Shown here in pieces: positions 26,341 through 35,414 of a stretch of DNA of 64,000 bases. Source of the stretch: Streptomyces sp. CCM_MD2014 (GTDB lineage: Bacteria; Actinomycetota; Actinomycetes; Streptomycetales; Streptomycetaceae); assembly GCF_000772045.1 (NCBI RefSeq), contig NZ_CP009754.1, forward strand, positions 1,612,001-1,676,000, in the 5' to 3' direction. The notes below the pieces were generated by a model that searched no databases, was not told the origin of the DNA, and worked only from the letters and a program-made list of their open reading frames with translations. A program made the translations under genes and the position numbers. The number at the start of each line of letters is the position of its first letter. Within the stretch, counting starts at the first letter, position 1.

Positions 26341-26583
26341 TCCAATCCGAGGGTGATGCAACGACGACCAGGCCCGACAAAGACGGCATGCGCCCTGAGC
26401 TCCCCACGCAAAGGGTGTCTGTTGCTCAGTCCTGACGAAACCCGAGCTGTGGGGACTCCGGTCGTCGAGTGGGCGCCGCATGCCGGCTGGGGTACCGGCA
26501 GGCCGTTCACCCGCCCGGAACAGCTGCGCACGCGGTCTCTCTCGTGAGTCATAACGGCAGCCCTCCCAGAGAGAGCACCGTGA
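26341..26583. other. intergenic, no gene seen
   Basis: This stretch separates the MFS operators from the copA terminator. Short frames on both strands lack ribosome sites and any recognisable protein. Confidence 0.45.
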
Positions 26584-26624
26584 CGGACAACGAGGGGCGG
26601 CCCCAGTGGCCCGCCCCTCGTCCG
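26584..26624 (-). terminator. terminator after copA
   Basis: ACGAGGGGCGG (26590-26600) pairs with CCGCCCCTCGT (26611-26621), extended outward by CGGAC/GTCCG with a small bulge; about 23 bases past the copA stop. Confidence 0.7.
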
Positions 26625-26646
26625 CGCTGTGGAGGGGAAGCGGTTG

Positions 26647-28905
26647 TCAGTCCGCGGCCCTGAATCCGCGCAGTCGCAGGCTGTTGCCGACGACGAAGAC
26701 GGAGGAGAAGGCCATGGCCGCCCCCGCGATCATCGGGTTGAGGAGTCCGGCGGCGGCGAGCGGCAGCGCGGCGATGTTGTAGGCGAAGGCCCAGAAGAGG
26801 TTGGACCTGATCGTGCCGAGGGTCTTGCGGGCCAGCCGGATGGCGTCGGCGGCGGCGCGCAGGTCGCCCCGGACGAGGGTGAGGTCGCCGGCCTCGATGG
26901 CGGCGTCGGTGCCGGTGCCCATGGCCAGGCCGAGGTCGGCCTGGGCGAGGGCGGCGGCGTCGTTGACCCCGTCGCCGACCATCGCGACCGAACGGCCCTC
27001 GTCCTGGAGGCGCTTGACGACGTCGACCTTGTCCTCGGGCATGACCTCGGCGATGACGTGCTCCGGGTCGATGCCGACCTCGCGGGCGACGGAGGCGGCC
27101 ACGGCCTGGTTGTCGCCGGTCAGCAGGACCGGGGTGAGGCCCAGGGCGCGCAGCCGGGTGATGGCCTCGGCGCTGGTGTCCTTGACGGCGTCGGCGACCT
27201 CGAGGACCGCCCTGGCCTCGCCGTCCCAGGCGACGGCGATCGCGGTGCGGCCGGCCGTCTCCGCGTCGGCCTTGGCGCGGGCCAGGCCGACGGGCAGCTC
27301 CATGGCCCACTCGGCGAGCAGCTGCTCGCGGCCGACGAGGACGGCGTGGCCGTCGACGACGCCCTGGACGCCGAGGCCGGGGACGTTGGCGAAGTCCTCC
27401 GGAGCGGGCAGGGTGCCGACGCGGTCGGCTGCGCCCGTGGCCACGGCCTGTGCGATCGGGTGCTCGGAGGAGTGCTCCAGCGCGCCCGCCAGGCGCAGTA
27501 CCTCGGTCTCCTCGGTGCCGGCGGCGGTGTGCACGGCGAGCAGGGTCATGCGGCCGGTGGTGACGGTGCCGGTCTTGTCCAGGACGATGGTGTCGACCCT
27601 GCGAGTGGACTCCAGGACCTCGGGGCCCTTGATGAGGATGCCGAGCTGGGCGCCGCGCCCGGTGCCGACCATCAGCGCGGTCGGCGTGGCCAGACCCAGG
27701 GCGCAGGGGCAGGCGATGATCAGGACCGCGACGGCGGCGGTGAAGGCGGCCGTGATGCCGGCGCCGTTGCCCAGCCAGAAGCCGAGGGTGCCCAGCGCGA
27801 GGGCGATGACGACCGGGACGAAGATGCCGGAGATGCGGTCGGCGAGCCGCTGGGCGGCGGCCTTGCCGTTCTGCGCGTCCTCGACCAGCCTCGCCATCCG
27901 CGCCAGCTGCGTGTCGGCGCCGACCCGGGTGGCCTCGACCACCAGCCGGCCCCCGGCGTTCAGGGTGGCCCCGGTGACCGCGTCGCCCACGCCGACCTCG
28001 ACCGGCACCGACTCGCCGGTGAGCATCGAGGCGTCCACCGCCGAGGCGCCCTCCACGACCGTGCCGTCGGTGGCGACCTTCTCGCCGGGACGCACCAGGA
28101 AGCGGTCGCCGACCTTCAGCTCACCGACCGGGATCAGCTCCTCACGGCCCTCCCGGAGCACGGTGACGTCCTTCGCCCCCAGCTCCAGCAGGGCCTTCAG
28201 CGCGGCACCGGCCTTGCGCTTGGAGCGGGCCTCGAAGTAGCGGCCGGCCAGGATGAACGCCGTCACCCCGGCGGCGGCCTCCAGGTAGATGTTCCCCGAA
28301 CCGTCACCGCGGGCGATGGTCAGCTCGAAGGGGTGCGTCATGCCCGGCGTGCCCGCACTGCCGAGGAACAGCGCCCACAGCGACCACAGGAACGCCGCCG
28401 ACGTACCGACCGAGATCAGCGTGTCCATGGTCGCCGCGCCGTGCCGGGCGTTGGTGAACGCGGCCCGGTGGAACGGCCAGGCGGCGTAGGTGACCACGGG
28501 CGCCGCCAGGGTCAGCGACAGCCACTGCCAGTACTCGAACTGCAACGCCGGCACCATCGCCATCGCGATGACCGGAACGGCCAGCAGCACCGCGGTCACC
28601 AGCCGCTGCCGCAGCGGCCGCAGCCCGTCCGTCTCCTCGGCCCCCGCCGCCCCCGGCGCCTCATCGGCCCGTACCGGCTCGGGCTCGCGGGCGGTGTACC
28701 CGGTGGCCTCGACCGTGGCGATCAGCTCCGGGACGGACACCCCGTCCGTGAAGCTGACCCTGGCCTTCTCCGTCGCGTAGTTGACGGTCGCGGTGACCCC
28801 CTCCATCCGGTTCAGCTTCTTCTCGATCCGGGCGGCGCACGACGCGCAGGTCATCCCGCCGATGGCGAGTTCCACCTCGGCTGTGTCGGGGACCGTGGTA
28901 GCCAT
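26647..28905 (-). CDS. copA: copper-exporting P1B-type ATPase
   Basis: Protein of 752 residues; ATG 28905 follows AAGGAG. One N-terminal metal-binding domain has GMTCASC (Cys20, Cys23). The actuator loop is TGESVP near 297, the membrane metal site is CPC at 399-401, the phosphorylation site is DKTGT at Asp443, and SEHP and GDGVND complete the set. This is the P1B-1 (Cu+/Ag+) pattern. It pumps cytosolic Cu(I) out using ATP. It is downstream of copZ with a hairpin between them and under the operators at 29295-29350. Confidence 0.95.
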   Translation of the reverse strand: MATTVPDTAEVELAIGGMTCASCAARIEKKLNRMEGVTATVNYATEKARVSFTDGVSVPELIATVEATGYTAREPEPVRADEAPGAAGAEETDGLRPLRQRLVTAVLLAVPVIAMAMVPALQFEYWQWLSLTLAAPVVTYAAWPFHRAAFTNARHGAATMDTLISVGTSAAFLWSLWALFLGSAGTPGMTHPFELTIARGDGSGNIYLEAAAGVTAFILAGRYFEARSKRKAGAALKALLELGAKDVTVLREGREELIPVGELKVGDRFLVRPGEKVATDGTVVEGASAVDASMLTGESVPVEVGVGDAVTGATLNAGGRLVVEATRVGADTQLARMARLVEDAQNGKAAAQRLADRISGIFVPVVIALALGTLGFWLGNGAGITAAFTAAVAVLIIACPCALGLATPTALMVGTGRGAQLGILIKGPEVLESTRRVDTIVLDKTGTVTTGRMTLLAVHTAAGTEETEVLRLAGALEHSSEHPIAQAVATGAADRVGTLPAPEDFANVPGLGVQGVVDGHAVLVGREQLLAEWAMELPVGLARAKADAETAGRTAIAVAWDGEARAVLEVADAVKDTSAEAITRLRALGLTPVLLTGDNQAVAASVAREVGIDPEHVIAEVMPEDKVDVVKRLQDEGRSVAMVGDGVNDAAALAQADLGLAMGTGTDAAIEAGDLTLVRGDLRAAADAIRLARKTLGTIRSNLFWAFAYNIAALPLAAAGLLNPMIAGAAMAFSSVFVVGNSLRLRGFRAAD

Positions 28906-28954
28906 CACTACTCCTTGGGCTGATCAAGGCAAAGGGAAAGTCAGGGAGGGAAGA

Positions 28955-28980
28955 GGCCGGGCCCGCGAGTGGGCCCGGCC
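28955..28980 (-). terminator. hairpin between copZ and copA
   Basis: GGCCGGGCCC and GGGCCCGGCC form a perfect 10-bp stem with a 6-base loop, 14 bases after the copZ stop. It may reduce read-through so that the chaperone is made in excess of the pump, or protect the copZ 3' end. Confidence 0.6.
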
Positions 28981-28994
28981 GAGGTGTGGGTCCT

Positions 28995-29273
28995 TCAGGC
29001 CGCGCGGCCGGTGAGCTCGTAGCCGGCGTCGTCGATGACCTTGGCCAGCAGCGCGTCGTCGGGTTCGTCCGCCGTGGTGACGGTGACCTGGCCGGATTCG
29101 AGGTCGACGTCGACCGCCTGTACACCGTCCAGCGCGCCGATCTCCTTGGTGAGCGTGGCCTTGCAGTGCCCGCAGGTCATCCCGGACACGTTGTAGACGG
29201 TGGTGGTGCCCGCAGTAGCCGTCGCCGTGGTGGTGCCGGTGGAGCAGCTTCCGTCAGGAGTGCAGCAGGACAT
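28995..29273 (-). CDS. copZ: copper chaperone with Cys-rich N-terminus
   Basis: Protein of 92 residues; GGAGGA precedes ATG 29273. An HMA domain with GMTCGHC (Cys34, Cys37) spans about residues 25-92. It has an extra N-terminal MSCCTPDGSC with three cysteines before a Thr/Ala linker; such a tail is absent from the simplest 68-residue CopZ proteins and could add a soft-metal site. It delivers Cu(I) to CopA. First gene of the copZ-copA unit, behind a perfect operator. Confidence 0.92.
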   Translation of the reverse strand: MSCCTPDGSCSTGTTTATATAGTTTVYNVSGMTCGHCKATLTKEIGALDGVQAVDVDLESGQVTVTTADEPDDALLAKVIDDAGYELTGRAA

Positions 29274-29294
29274 GGTTCCTCCTAGATGAGTTGT

Positions 29295-29311
29295 GTACCC
29301 CCAGGGGGTAC
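29295..29311. promoter_or_regulatory. CsoR-type operator for copZA
   Basis: GTACCCCCAGGGGGTAC: a perfect 17-base palindrome 22 bases before the copZ ATG; its outer bases are GTAC instead of ATAC. Confidence 0.78.
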
Positions 29312-29333
29312 GCTGTCGCACACCCCACTAGAT

Positions 29334-29350
29334 ATACCCCCTCGGGGTAC
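29334..29350. promoter_or_regulatory. CsoR-type operator, shared divergent region
   Basis: ATACCCC-CTC-GGGGTAC, midway between copZ and the divergent His-rich gene; it could serve either promoter. Confidence 0.75.
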
Positions 29351-29380
29351 CCTTGGCAAACGTCGACGGGCTACTTGCCA

Positions 29381-29397
29381 ATACCCCCCTGGGGTAT
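29381..29397. promoter_or_regulatory. CsoR-type operator for the His-rich gene and csoR
   Basis: ATACCCC-CCT-GGGGTAT, a perfect palindrome, followed by ATAT, 52 bases before the His-rich gene ATG. Confidence 0.8.
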
Positions 29398-29449
29398 ATA
29401 GTCGGCGCCAGGTCCAGCAGGAACGGCACCACCGAGGAGAGGGCACGTC

Positions 29450-30406
29450 ATGAACACCGGCGTAAAGATCACTGTGTTCGCTACCGCGCTAGCGGCCACC
29501 TTCGGCACTGCTTACGGTGTCGGCGGGGTAATCGGCCCCGTCGGCGGAGGCTCGGAACCGGCGGCTCACGCGGAGCACGACCGCTTGGCACCGTCCAGCC
29601 ACAGCGGACACACGGAGGCAGCTCCCGCGGGCCTGCAGGTCTCCGAGGCGGGATACACCCTGGACCTCAAGACCTCTCGCGTGACCGCAGGCGCGAAGAA
29701 CGAACTTCGCTTTGCCATCCGCGACCAGGACGGACGGCAGGTGACCTCCTACCGGCGCGAGCACGGAAAGGAACTCCACCTCATCCTCGCCTCACGCGAC
29801 CTGGTCACTTACCGCCACCTGCACCCCACGCGGGCAGCCGACGGCACCTGGAGCACCCCTGTCGACCTGCCCGCCGCCGGCACCTACCGCGTCTTCGCCG
29901 ACTTCACACCCGCCGCCGAGGGCGCCACCAACCTCACCCTGGGCGCGGACCTCGCGGCCTCCGGCACCTACCAGGCACCGCCTCTGCCCGAACCTGCCGC
30001 CACCACCACGATCGACGGCTACACGGTCACTCTGAAAGGCGACCTGCGCCCCGGCAAGGCGAGCGAGTTGACCCTCGGCGTCAGCCGTGACGGCCGGCCG
30101 GTCACCGACCTGGAGCCCTACCTGGGCGCCTACGGTCACCTGGTCGCCCTGCGCTCAGGAGACCTCGCCTACCTCCACGTCCACCCGAACGGCGAGCCCG
30201 GCGACGGCGCCACCAAGGCTGGCCCCGAGGTCTCTTTCACCGCCAGCGCACCCAGTGCCGGAACGTACCGCCTGTTCCTCGACTTCCAGCACAACGGCAC
30301 CGTGCGGACCGCGGCATTCACCGCCCACACCGGACAATCCGCACCCGACGATGCCCTGGAGCCGACGAAAGGCGAAGAGCACGCCGAGAGCAACCACCAG
30401 CACTGA
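29450..30406 (+). CDS. exported His-rich metal-binding protein, copy 2
   Basis: Protein of 318 residues with GGAG before the ATG. An N-terminal hydrophobic segment (ITVFATALAATFGTAYGVGG) acts as signal or anchor, followed by His-containing stretches. Two beta-rich repeats contain YRHLHP and YLHVHPNGEPGD; the C-terminus ends ESNHQH. It is the clear paralogue of the protein at 6522-7382, but exported. It is 27 bases upstream of csoR in one transcript. Extracytoplasmic copper buffering is inferred. Confidence 0.78.
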   Translation: MNTGVKITVFATALAATFGTAYGVGGVIGPVGGGSEPAAHAEHDRLAPSSHSGHTEAAPAGLQVSEAGYTLDLKTSRVTAGAKNELRFAIRDQDGRQVTSYRREHGKELHLILASRDLVTYRHLHPTRAADGTWSTPVDLPAAGTYRVFADFTPAAEGATNLTLGADLAASGTYQAPPLPEPAATTTIDGYTVTLKGDLRPGKASELTLGVSRDGRPVTDLEPYLGAYGHLVALRSGDLAYLHVHPNGEPGDGATKAGPEVSFTASAPSAGTYRLFLDFQHNGTVRTAAFTAHTGQSAPDDALEPTKGEEHAESNHQH

Positions 30407-30433
30407 CCCATCGAAAGAAGTAGGGAGAGGCCC

Positions 30434-30715
30434 GTGGCCAGTTACAGCAACCGAAAAGAAGACGTACTCAAGCGACTGCGGCGAATCGAAGGACAAGTCC
30501 GAGGACTGCAGAGGCTGGTGGAAGAGGACACCTACTGCATCGACGTCCTCACCCAGGTCTCCGCCACCACACGCGCCCTGCAGTCCTTCGCCCTGCAGAT
30601 GCTCGACGAACACATGGACACCTGCGTACGCACCGCCGTAGCGGACGGCAGCGGCAACGGCGACATCAAGCTGAAGGAAGCCAGCGACGCCATCGCCCGC
30701 CTCGTGCGCTCCTGA
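30434..30715 (+). CDS. csoR: copper-sensing repressor, CsoR family
   Basis: Protein of 93 residues from GTG 30434. The Cys-His-Cys triad of Cu(I)-sensing CsoR is intact (Cys35, His60, Cys64), with Tyr34 and Glu82 in the second-shell positions. The helices RLRRIEGQVRGLQRLVEED match the DNA-binding face. It releases DNA when Cu(I) binds. It is the only CsoR in the window, sits in the unit behind the operator at 29381, and is therefore autoregulated and the best candidate to bind all eight palindromes. Confidence 0.93.
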   Translation: MASYSNRKEDVLKRLRRIEGQVRGLQRLVEEDTYCIDVLTQVSATTRALQSFALQMLDEHMDTCVRTAVADGSGNGDIKLKEASDAIARLVRS

Positions 30716-30769
30716 CGAATCGGGAGGAGGGCAGGTTCACTACCCGCTCCAGGTCCGGCGTTAAGAGTG

Positions 30770-30955
30770 CCCCAGGTTGCGGTGAAGGCGGCGGCCATGG
30801 CGATGATGACCAGGAGCACGAAGAGGTGACTGTACCCACTGAGTGGCACGGTGAGCACTGCTCCGGCGAAGGGAGCCACAGCAACCACCATGGCTGCCTG
30901 GGCCGCGAGCAGCGTGAACGAGCACTCCGTGCAGAGCGCCCCCGTCCCCAAGCAC
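30770..30955 (-). pseudogene. C-terminal remnant of an MFS gene
   Basis: The minus strand reads LLAAQAAMVVAVAPFAGAVL then SGYSHLFVLL, which aligns with the last two helices of the neighbouring MFS pseudogene (LLAAPVTIAGALAPFAGAAL, GGYPALFWVL). It has no start or complete domain. It is probably left from a tandem duplicate. Confidence 0.5.
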
Positions 30956-30958
30956 CGA

Positions 30959-32100
30959 TCAGCGCCTGCTGGAAGCCGCTGCCAGTAGACCGGCGCCCAG
31001 GGACATCCCCGTGAGGACCCAGAAGAGGGCGGGATACCCGCCGAGGGCTGCCGCGAGGGCGGCGCCGGCGAAGGGGGCGAGGGCGCCGGCGATCGTGACC
31101 GGTGCGGCGAGGAGGCCGGACAGCGTGCCGTTGTGGGTGGCGCCCCAGCGTTCGGTGATGGCGGTGGCCTGGAGCAGGGTGACGTTTCCCCTGACCATGC
31201 CGGCGATGACGGACAGTAGGACCAGGAGCGGGTATGGGCCAGGGGTCATCGCGAGGGACTCGGTGGTTGCGCCGCCGGCCACGATCAGGGCGACCGTGCG
31301 TGTGGTGACCGAGGTATGGCGCACCAGGGCGGAGTAGTGAGCACGGCCGAGCGTCTGGCCTGCGCCGCCCAGCCCGAGGGCCCACGCGGCTGCCGTGGGA
31401 CTCATGCCTCGCTCGGTCAGCAGTGGGACGAGTGCGATGACGACGGCGAACGTGGCGAAGCCGTTGAGAGTGAGCGCGGCTGCCAGCGTCAGGAACGGGC
31501 GGCTGCGGGTGACCGTTTTGCTGTCGCCGGCGTGTTGCTTGGTGTGGGTGGGCAGGGGCGGCCATGGGGCGCGCAGCGCCAGGGCGTGTGCGGGGGCGGT
31601 GACGAGCGCGAGGATCAGGGCGAGGAGTGCGTAGGTGTGTCGCCAGCTGAGGTGCTCGGCCAGCGCGGCCGTGAGAGGTGCGAAGACCGTCGAGGCTAGG
31701 CCGCCGGCCAATGTGACCACGGTGAGCGCGCGGACTCGGTCCTCGCCCCACCAACGGGTGACTGCGGCGAAGGCGGGCTGGTAGAAGGTCGCTGCCATGG
31801 CCAGGCCCGCCAGCAGCCAGGCAGCCGTGAATACGGCCAGGTTGGGGGCGTAGGCGAGGGCGAGCACGGCGGTGACGCCGAGAATCGAGCCCACGGTCAT
31901 GACCGTGCGTGGACCACGGCGGTCGAGGATGCGGCCGACGGGTATGCCTGCGAGTGCAGAAACGATCAGTGCGGCTGAGAAGGCACCGGTGGTGGCGGTG
32001 GTCGACTAGCCGGTGTCGGCGGTGATCCGCGGGTTCAGGACGGGGAAGGCGTAGTAGACGATTCCCCAGCTGGTGTCTGGGTGGCGCACAGGGCGGGCAG
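30959..32100 (-). pseudogene. MFS transporter with nonsense codon and broken N-terminus
   Basis: From ATG 31900 a 313-residue MFS segment is open, but it lacks the first helices. Upstream in the same frame the sequence continues as SWGIVYYAFPVLNPRITADTG, then TAG at 32006-32008, where relatives have Trp, then STTATTGAFSAALIVSALAG. Further upstream, ALCATQT lies in another frame, implying a second lesion near 32074. It probably encodes no working transporter unless translation restarts at 31900. Confidence 0.7.
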
Positions 32101-32108
32101 GGCGGCGC

Positions 32109-32145
32109 GAGGCCGTGACCGGTCCCCTGTTCCGGTCACGGCCTC
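32109..32145 (-). terminator. hairpin terminator
   Basis: GAGGCCGTGACCGG and CCGGTCACGGCCTC form a perfect 14-bp stem with a 9-base loop, downstream of the cadI remnant. Confidence 0.75.
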
Positions 32146-32173
32146 ACTGGTGGGCAGGTGGGTCATCGGCGGA

Positions 32174-32299
32174 TCAGCAGCATCCGGCGGCGTCAGGGCC
32201 GGCGCTCTGCTTGGTCAGGGTGTCGGCGTCTCCCTTGACCACGTAGACCTCCCAGGGCTCCTGGCCGGGGCCGTGGACCCAGACCTTGTCCTGCAAGGC
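32174..32299 (-). pseudogene. C-terminal fragment of a CadI/ArsI-type metalloenzyme
   Basis: The minus strand reads ALQDKVWVHGPGQEPWEVYV, continues with a short linker and ends AGCC-stop. This is the end of CadI/ArsI (vicinal-oxygen-chelate fold) proteins, whose members include the ArsI C-As lyase and the cadmium-induced CadI. The upstream catalytic two thirds are missing. The fragment abuts the divergent CmtR-like promoter, so an intact cadI gene was probably once controlled from there. Confidence 0.7.
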
Positions 32300-32319
32300 A
32301 CCCCATCTGTTCAGGCTTT

Positions 32320-32331
32320 CTTGAATTCAGG
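32320..32331. promoter_or_regulatory. ArsR/CmtR-type operator
   Basis: CTTGAATTCAGG contains the palindrome TGAATTCA. The same 12 bases occur before the second sensor copy at 41815-41826, the best evidence that it is an operator. Confidence 0.6.
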
Positions 32332-32352
32332 TTCCTGTGTATTGTCAGTGGC

Positions 32353-32688
32353 GTGCTGAATCTCGCCCAAGACATCAAGGTGCTGGCACGGTTCGGCCGT
32401 GCCCTGGCTGACCCGATCCGCTGCCGGCTGCTGCTCGCCCTGCGATCGGCTCCTGCTTACCCGTCCGACCTGGCGGATGCACTGGGTATTTCCCGGACCC
32501 GGCTTTCGAATCACCTGGCGTGTCTGCGCGATTGCGGGCTGGTCGTGGCGCTGCCCGAGGGCCGCCGCACGCGGTACGAGCTCGCCGACCCCCGCCTGGG
32601 GCATGCGCTGGACGACCTGCGCAGCGCTGTGGTGGCTGTCGCTGAGGATGGCTCGTGCCCGGATGCCGCAGAGAAGGGCTGCTGCTGA
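32353..32688 (+). CDS. CmtR-like ArsR-family metal sensor, copy 1
   Basis: Protein of 111 residues from GTG 32353. A winged helix with recognition helix SRTRLSNHLACLRDCGLV carries Cys57 and Cys61, and Cys102 lies in the C-terminal tail, exactly the three ligand positions of mycobacterial CmtR (Cd/Pb). Two more cysteines end the protein. It represses its operon until Cd or Pb binds. The stop overlaps the CDF start as TGATG. DNA-binding site probably CTTGAATTCAGG at 32320. Confidence 0.88.
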   Translation: MLNLAQDIKVLARFGRALADPIRCRLLLALRSAPAYPSDLADALGISRTRLSNHLACLRDCGLVVALPEGRRTRYELADPRLGHALDDLRSAVVAVAEDGSCPDAAEKGCC

Positions 32689-33413
32689 TGGCGGCGGAGA
32701 TCTCTCTCGGTCCGGCTCCGGCCCGCCGGGACGCCCTGGCACGGCGCATACGGTTCCTGGTCGCAGCGACGATCGCGTACAACGTGATCGAGGCGATCGT
32801 CGCCATCACAGCGGGATCGATCGCATCGTCCTCCGCTCTGGTCGGCTTCGGCCTGGACTCGGTGATCGAGGTGTCGTCGGCTGCCGCGGTCGCCTGGCAG
32901 TTTTCCGCTCGTGAGCACGACGTGCGCGAGGCACGGGAGAGGAGGGCACTGCGGATCATCGCAGTGTCGTTCTTCGCCCTGGCCGCCTTCGTATCGGTGG
33001 ACGCGATCCGGTCCCTGGTCGGCAGCAGGGAAGCCGAGTCGTCACTGACCGGTATCGTGCTGGCCGCCGTGTCCCTGGCCGTCATGCCGTTCCTGTCCGC
33101 CGCACAGCGCCGAGCCGGCCGGGAACTCGGGTCGGCGTCGGCTGTCGCGGACTCCAAGCAGACGCTGCTGTGCACCTATCTGTCGGCGGTCCTGCTGGTG
33201 GGCCTGGTAGCCAACGCAGCGTTCGGCTGGCCCTGGGCGGACCCGATAGCGGCTCTGGTGATCGCGGGGGTCGCTGTCAAGGAAGGGCGGGAGGCGTGGC
33301 GAGGGGACGGTTGCTGTGCCCCGGACGGGCTGAGCACACTCAAGGCGGGCACTGACCCCGCCGAGCGGGCGGATACCTGCGGCTGCGCCCCGGGGTGCAC
33401 CTGCTGCAACTGA
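32688..33413 (+). CDS. cation diffusion facilitator-type exporter, copy 1
   Basis: Protein of 241 residues, translationally coupled to the sensor. It has about six transmembrane segments; GFGLDSVIEV and ADSKQT hold the expected metal-site Asp residues, but the usual His of HxxxD is replaced, as in this actinobacterial subfamily. The C-terminus is Cys-rich (CGCAPGCTCC), suited to Cd or Zn. It shares most of its sequence with the protein at 40728-41462. Likely Cd/Zn efflux at the cell membrane. Confidence 0.85.
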   Translation: MAAEISLGPAPARRDALARRIRFLVAATIAYNVIEAIVAITAGSIASSSALVGFGLDSVIEVSSAAAVAWQFSAREHDVREARERRALRIIAVSFFALAAFVSVDAIRSLVGSREAESSLTGIVLAAVSLAVMPFLSAAQRRAGRELGSASAVADSKQTLLCTYLSAVLLVGLVANAAFGWPWADPIAALVIAGVAVKEGREAWRGDGCCAPDGLSTLKAGTDPAERADTCGCAPGCTCCN

Positions 33414-33477
33414 CCTGCTGTCCGATGGCTGGAGCACCCTGCCGTCGTACAACTTCACAAGGGGGAAGCGACTATCG

Positions 33478-33509
33478 GCCCCCTGAGCGCACGCACCAGC
33501 TCAGGGGGC
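33478..33509 (+). terminator. hairpin terminator
   Basis: GCCCCCTGAGC and GCTCAGGGGGC form a perfect 11-bp stem with a 10-base loop, followed by TTGCTT, 65 bases after the CDF stop. Confidence 0.75.
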
Positions 33510-33629
33510 TTGCTTCAGTGCGCCCAGAGCGCCGCGGGCCACCACGGTCCCTACCGATCAGTGGCAGTACGGCCGGACCGGCATCCGGCACCCATTCGAC
33601 TTCTGTTTGCGCCCTGCTGAGGAGCATCC

Positions 33630-35218
33630 ATGGCAATGCCCGGCATCACCGCAACTGATCCATCAGCACCGTTGGCACGCAGACGCTGGCTCGCGCTGGC
33701 CGCACCCGTCTTCGGTCTGATGATCGTCGGTCTGGACGCGACGATCCTCACGGTCGCGCTGCCGACACTGGCTACTGATCTCGAAGCGACGACCACCGAG
33801 TTGCAGTGGTTCACCGACGGATACACCCTTCCCTTCGCCGGTCTGCTCCTGCCGCTCGGCGTCCTGGGCGACCGGATCGGCCGACGCCTGGTGCTGATCG
33901 GTGGCCTGCTGCTGTTCGGCGTGGGCTCGGCGATGGTCATGGCGGTCGACAGCCCCGACGGGCTGATCGTCGCCCGTGTGGTCATGGGGGCGGGTGCCGC
34001 CGCCATCACCCCGCTGGCCCTCGGAATGGTTCCGTTGATGTCCCTCCCGAGGAGCGGTCGAAGGCGATGGCGATCGCCACCGGCGGGTTCGCCCTGGGCC
34101 TTCCGCTCGGTCCACTGGCCGGCGGATGGCTGCTGAGCAACTTCTGGTGGGGGTCGATCTTCCTCATCAGCATCCCGGTCGTGGTTCTGGCCGTCATCTG
34201 GATCATGCTGTTCGTCCCGGAGTCCCGTGACCCGCACGCGAAGCGTCTCGACCTCATCGGTGCTGCTCTGTCGCTCGTGGGTGTCTCGGCGTTCGTGTAC
34301 GGCGTCATCGAGATCCCGAACGCCGGCTGGAGCGACCCCACGGTCCTGGTGACCATGGTGGGCGGCCTGGCTCTGCTGGGGTTGCTGCTGGTGTGGCTGC
34401 GCCGAGCTTCCAATCCACTGGTGGATCTCAGGTTCTTCCGCAACGCCCGCTTCACCTGGTCCAGCGTCGCGATCTCCTCAGTGATGCTCATCTTGTTCGG
34501 CGTGCTGTTCGTGGTACCGCAGTTCCTGCAGCAGGTGCAGGGCAAGGACGCCATGAACACCGGCCTGCACCTGCTGCCGATGATCGGCGCCCTGGTCATC
34601 GCTGCCGGCGTCGGCGGCCGACTGGTGGGCAAGATCGGGGCCAAGGTGATCGTCACTGCCGGCATGGTGCTGTGGATGGCCGGGCTGGGACTGCTGTCCA
34701 CAGTGGATCCCGACACCGACTTCATGGTCACCGGGACGGCACTGGCCATCATGGGTCTGGCCCTGGGCTTCACCATGCCCACCACGTTGGACGCGATCCT
34801 CGGTTCCCTGCCGACCGACCAGGTGGGTGCCGGATCCGCGCTCGCCAACAGCATGCGGCAAATCGGTGCTTCGGTGGGTGTCGCCGTACTGGGGAGCGCG
34901 TTGAACTCCGCCTACCGCAACGGGGTCGACGATGACATTTCAGCCAGCCTGCCGCAGCAGGCACAGGAGGCGGTCAGGGACAACGTGGCCGGTGCACTCC
35001 AGGTCGCGGAGAAGCTCCCGGCCGCGCCCGCCGGCTCTCTCGCGGACTCCGCACGGGACGCCTTCGTGGCTGGCATGTCGACCGTGTCGCTAATCTGTGC
35101 CGGCCTCGCCGCCGTCACGGCGGTGGTGGTGGCCGTCCTGCTCCCGGCTCGCGACAGACAACCACTGGCGGCCGACAAGGCTGAAGAAGGGGCACAGGCC
35201 AAGATCGCCAGCCTGTAG
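33630..35218 (+). pseudogene. DHA2 MFS exporter with single-base frameshift
   Basis: Frame one runs from ATG 33630 through MIVGLDATILTVALPTL to LALGMVPLM near 34040. The protein then continues in the next frame from PPEERSKAMAIATGGFALGL to the stop at 35218. Adding one T at about 34041 restores an uninterrupted protein of 529 residues, the normal family length. All other parts are well conserved, so the lesion is recent or a sequencing error. A ribosome site (GAGGAG) precedes the start. Confidence 0.75.
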
Positions 35219-35226
35219 AACTCCTG

Positions 35227-35258
35227 GCCCGGCCCGTGTCGGGAAGGCCAGGCCGGGC
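35227..35258 (+). terminator. hairpin after MFS gene
   Basis: GCCCGGCC and GGCCGGGC (8 bp) around a 16-base loop, 8 bases past the stop. Confidence 0.5.
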
Positions 35259-35414
35259 GCGGTAGCCGGCCTCGGGACTGGTAGGCCCACATGTTGAGGT
35301 GTCGCGTATGCGTCAGCCGAGACGTGCTCATGGGCTGATGAAGTGACAGGCAGTGACGCTCCGGGAGCTCGCTCTCCGCTGTTTGACTTTCTCTTGTGAC
35401 TTGAGAGCTTCCGC

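Noticed and set aside
26647..28923. Plus-strand frame of 764 codons opposite copA
   Set aside because: Shadow of an unmistakable P-type ATPase; no independent start signal or motifs.
30532..30951. A complete minus-strand gene opposite and beyond csoR
   Set aside because: Only residues near 30770-30955 look like protein (an MFS tail); the rest is antisense to csoR, so it is listed as a remnant.
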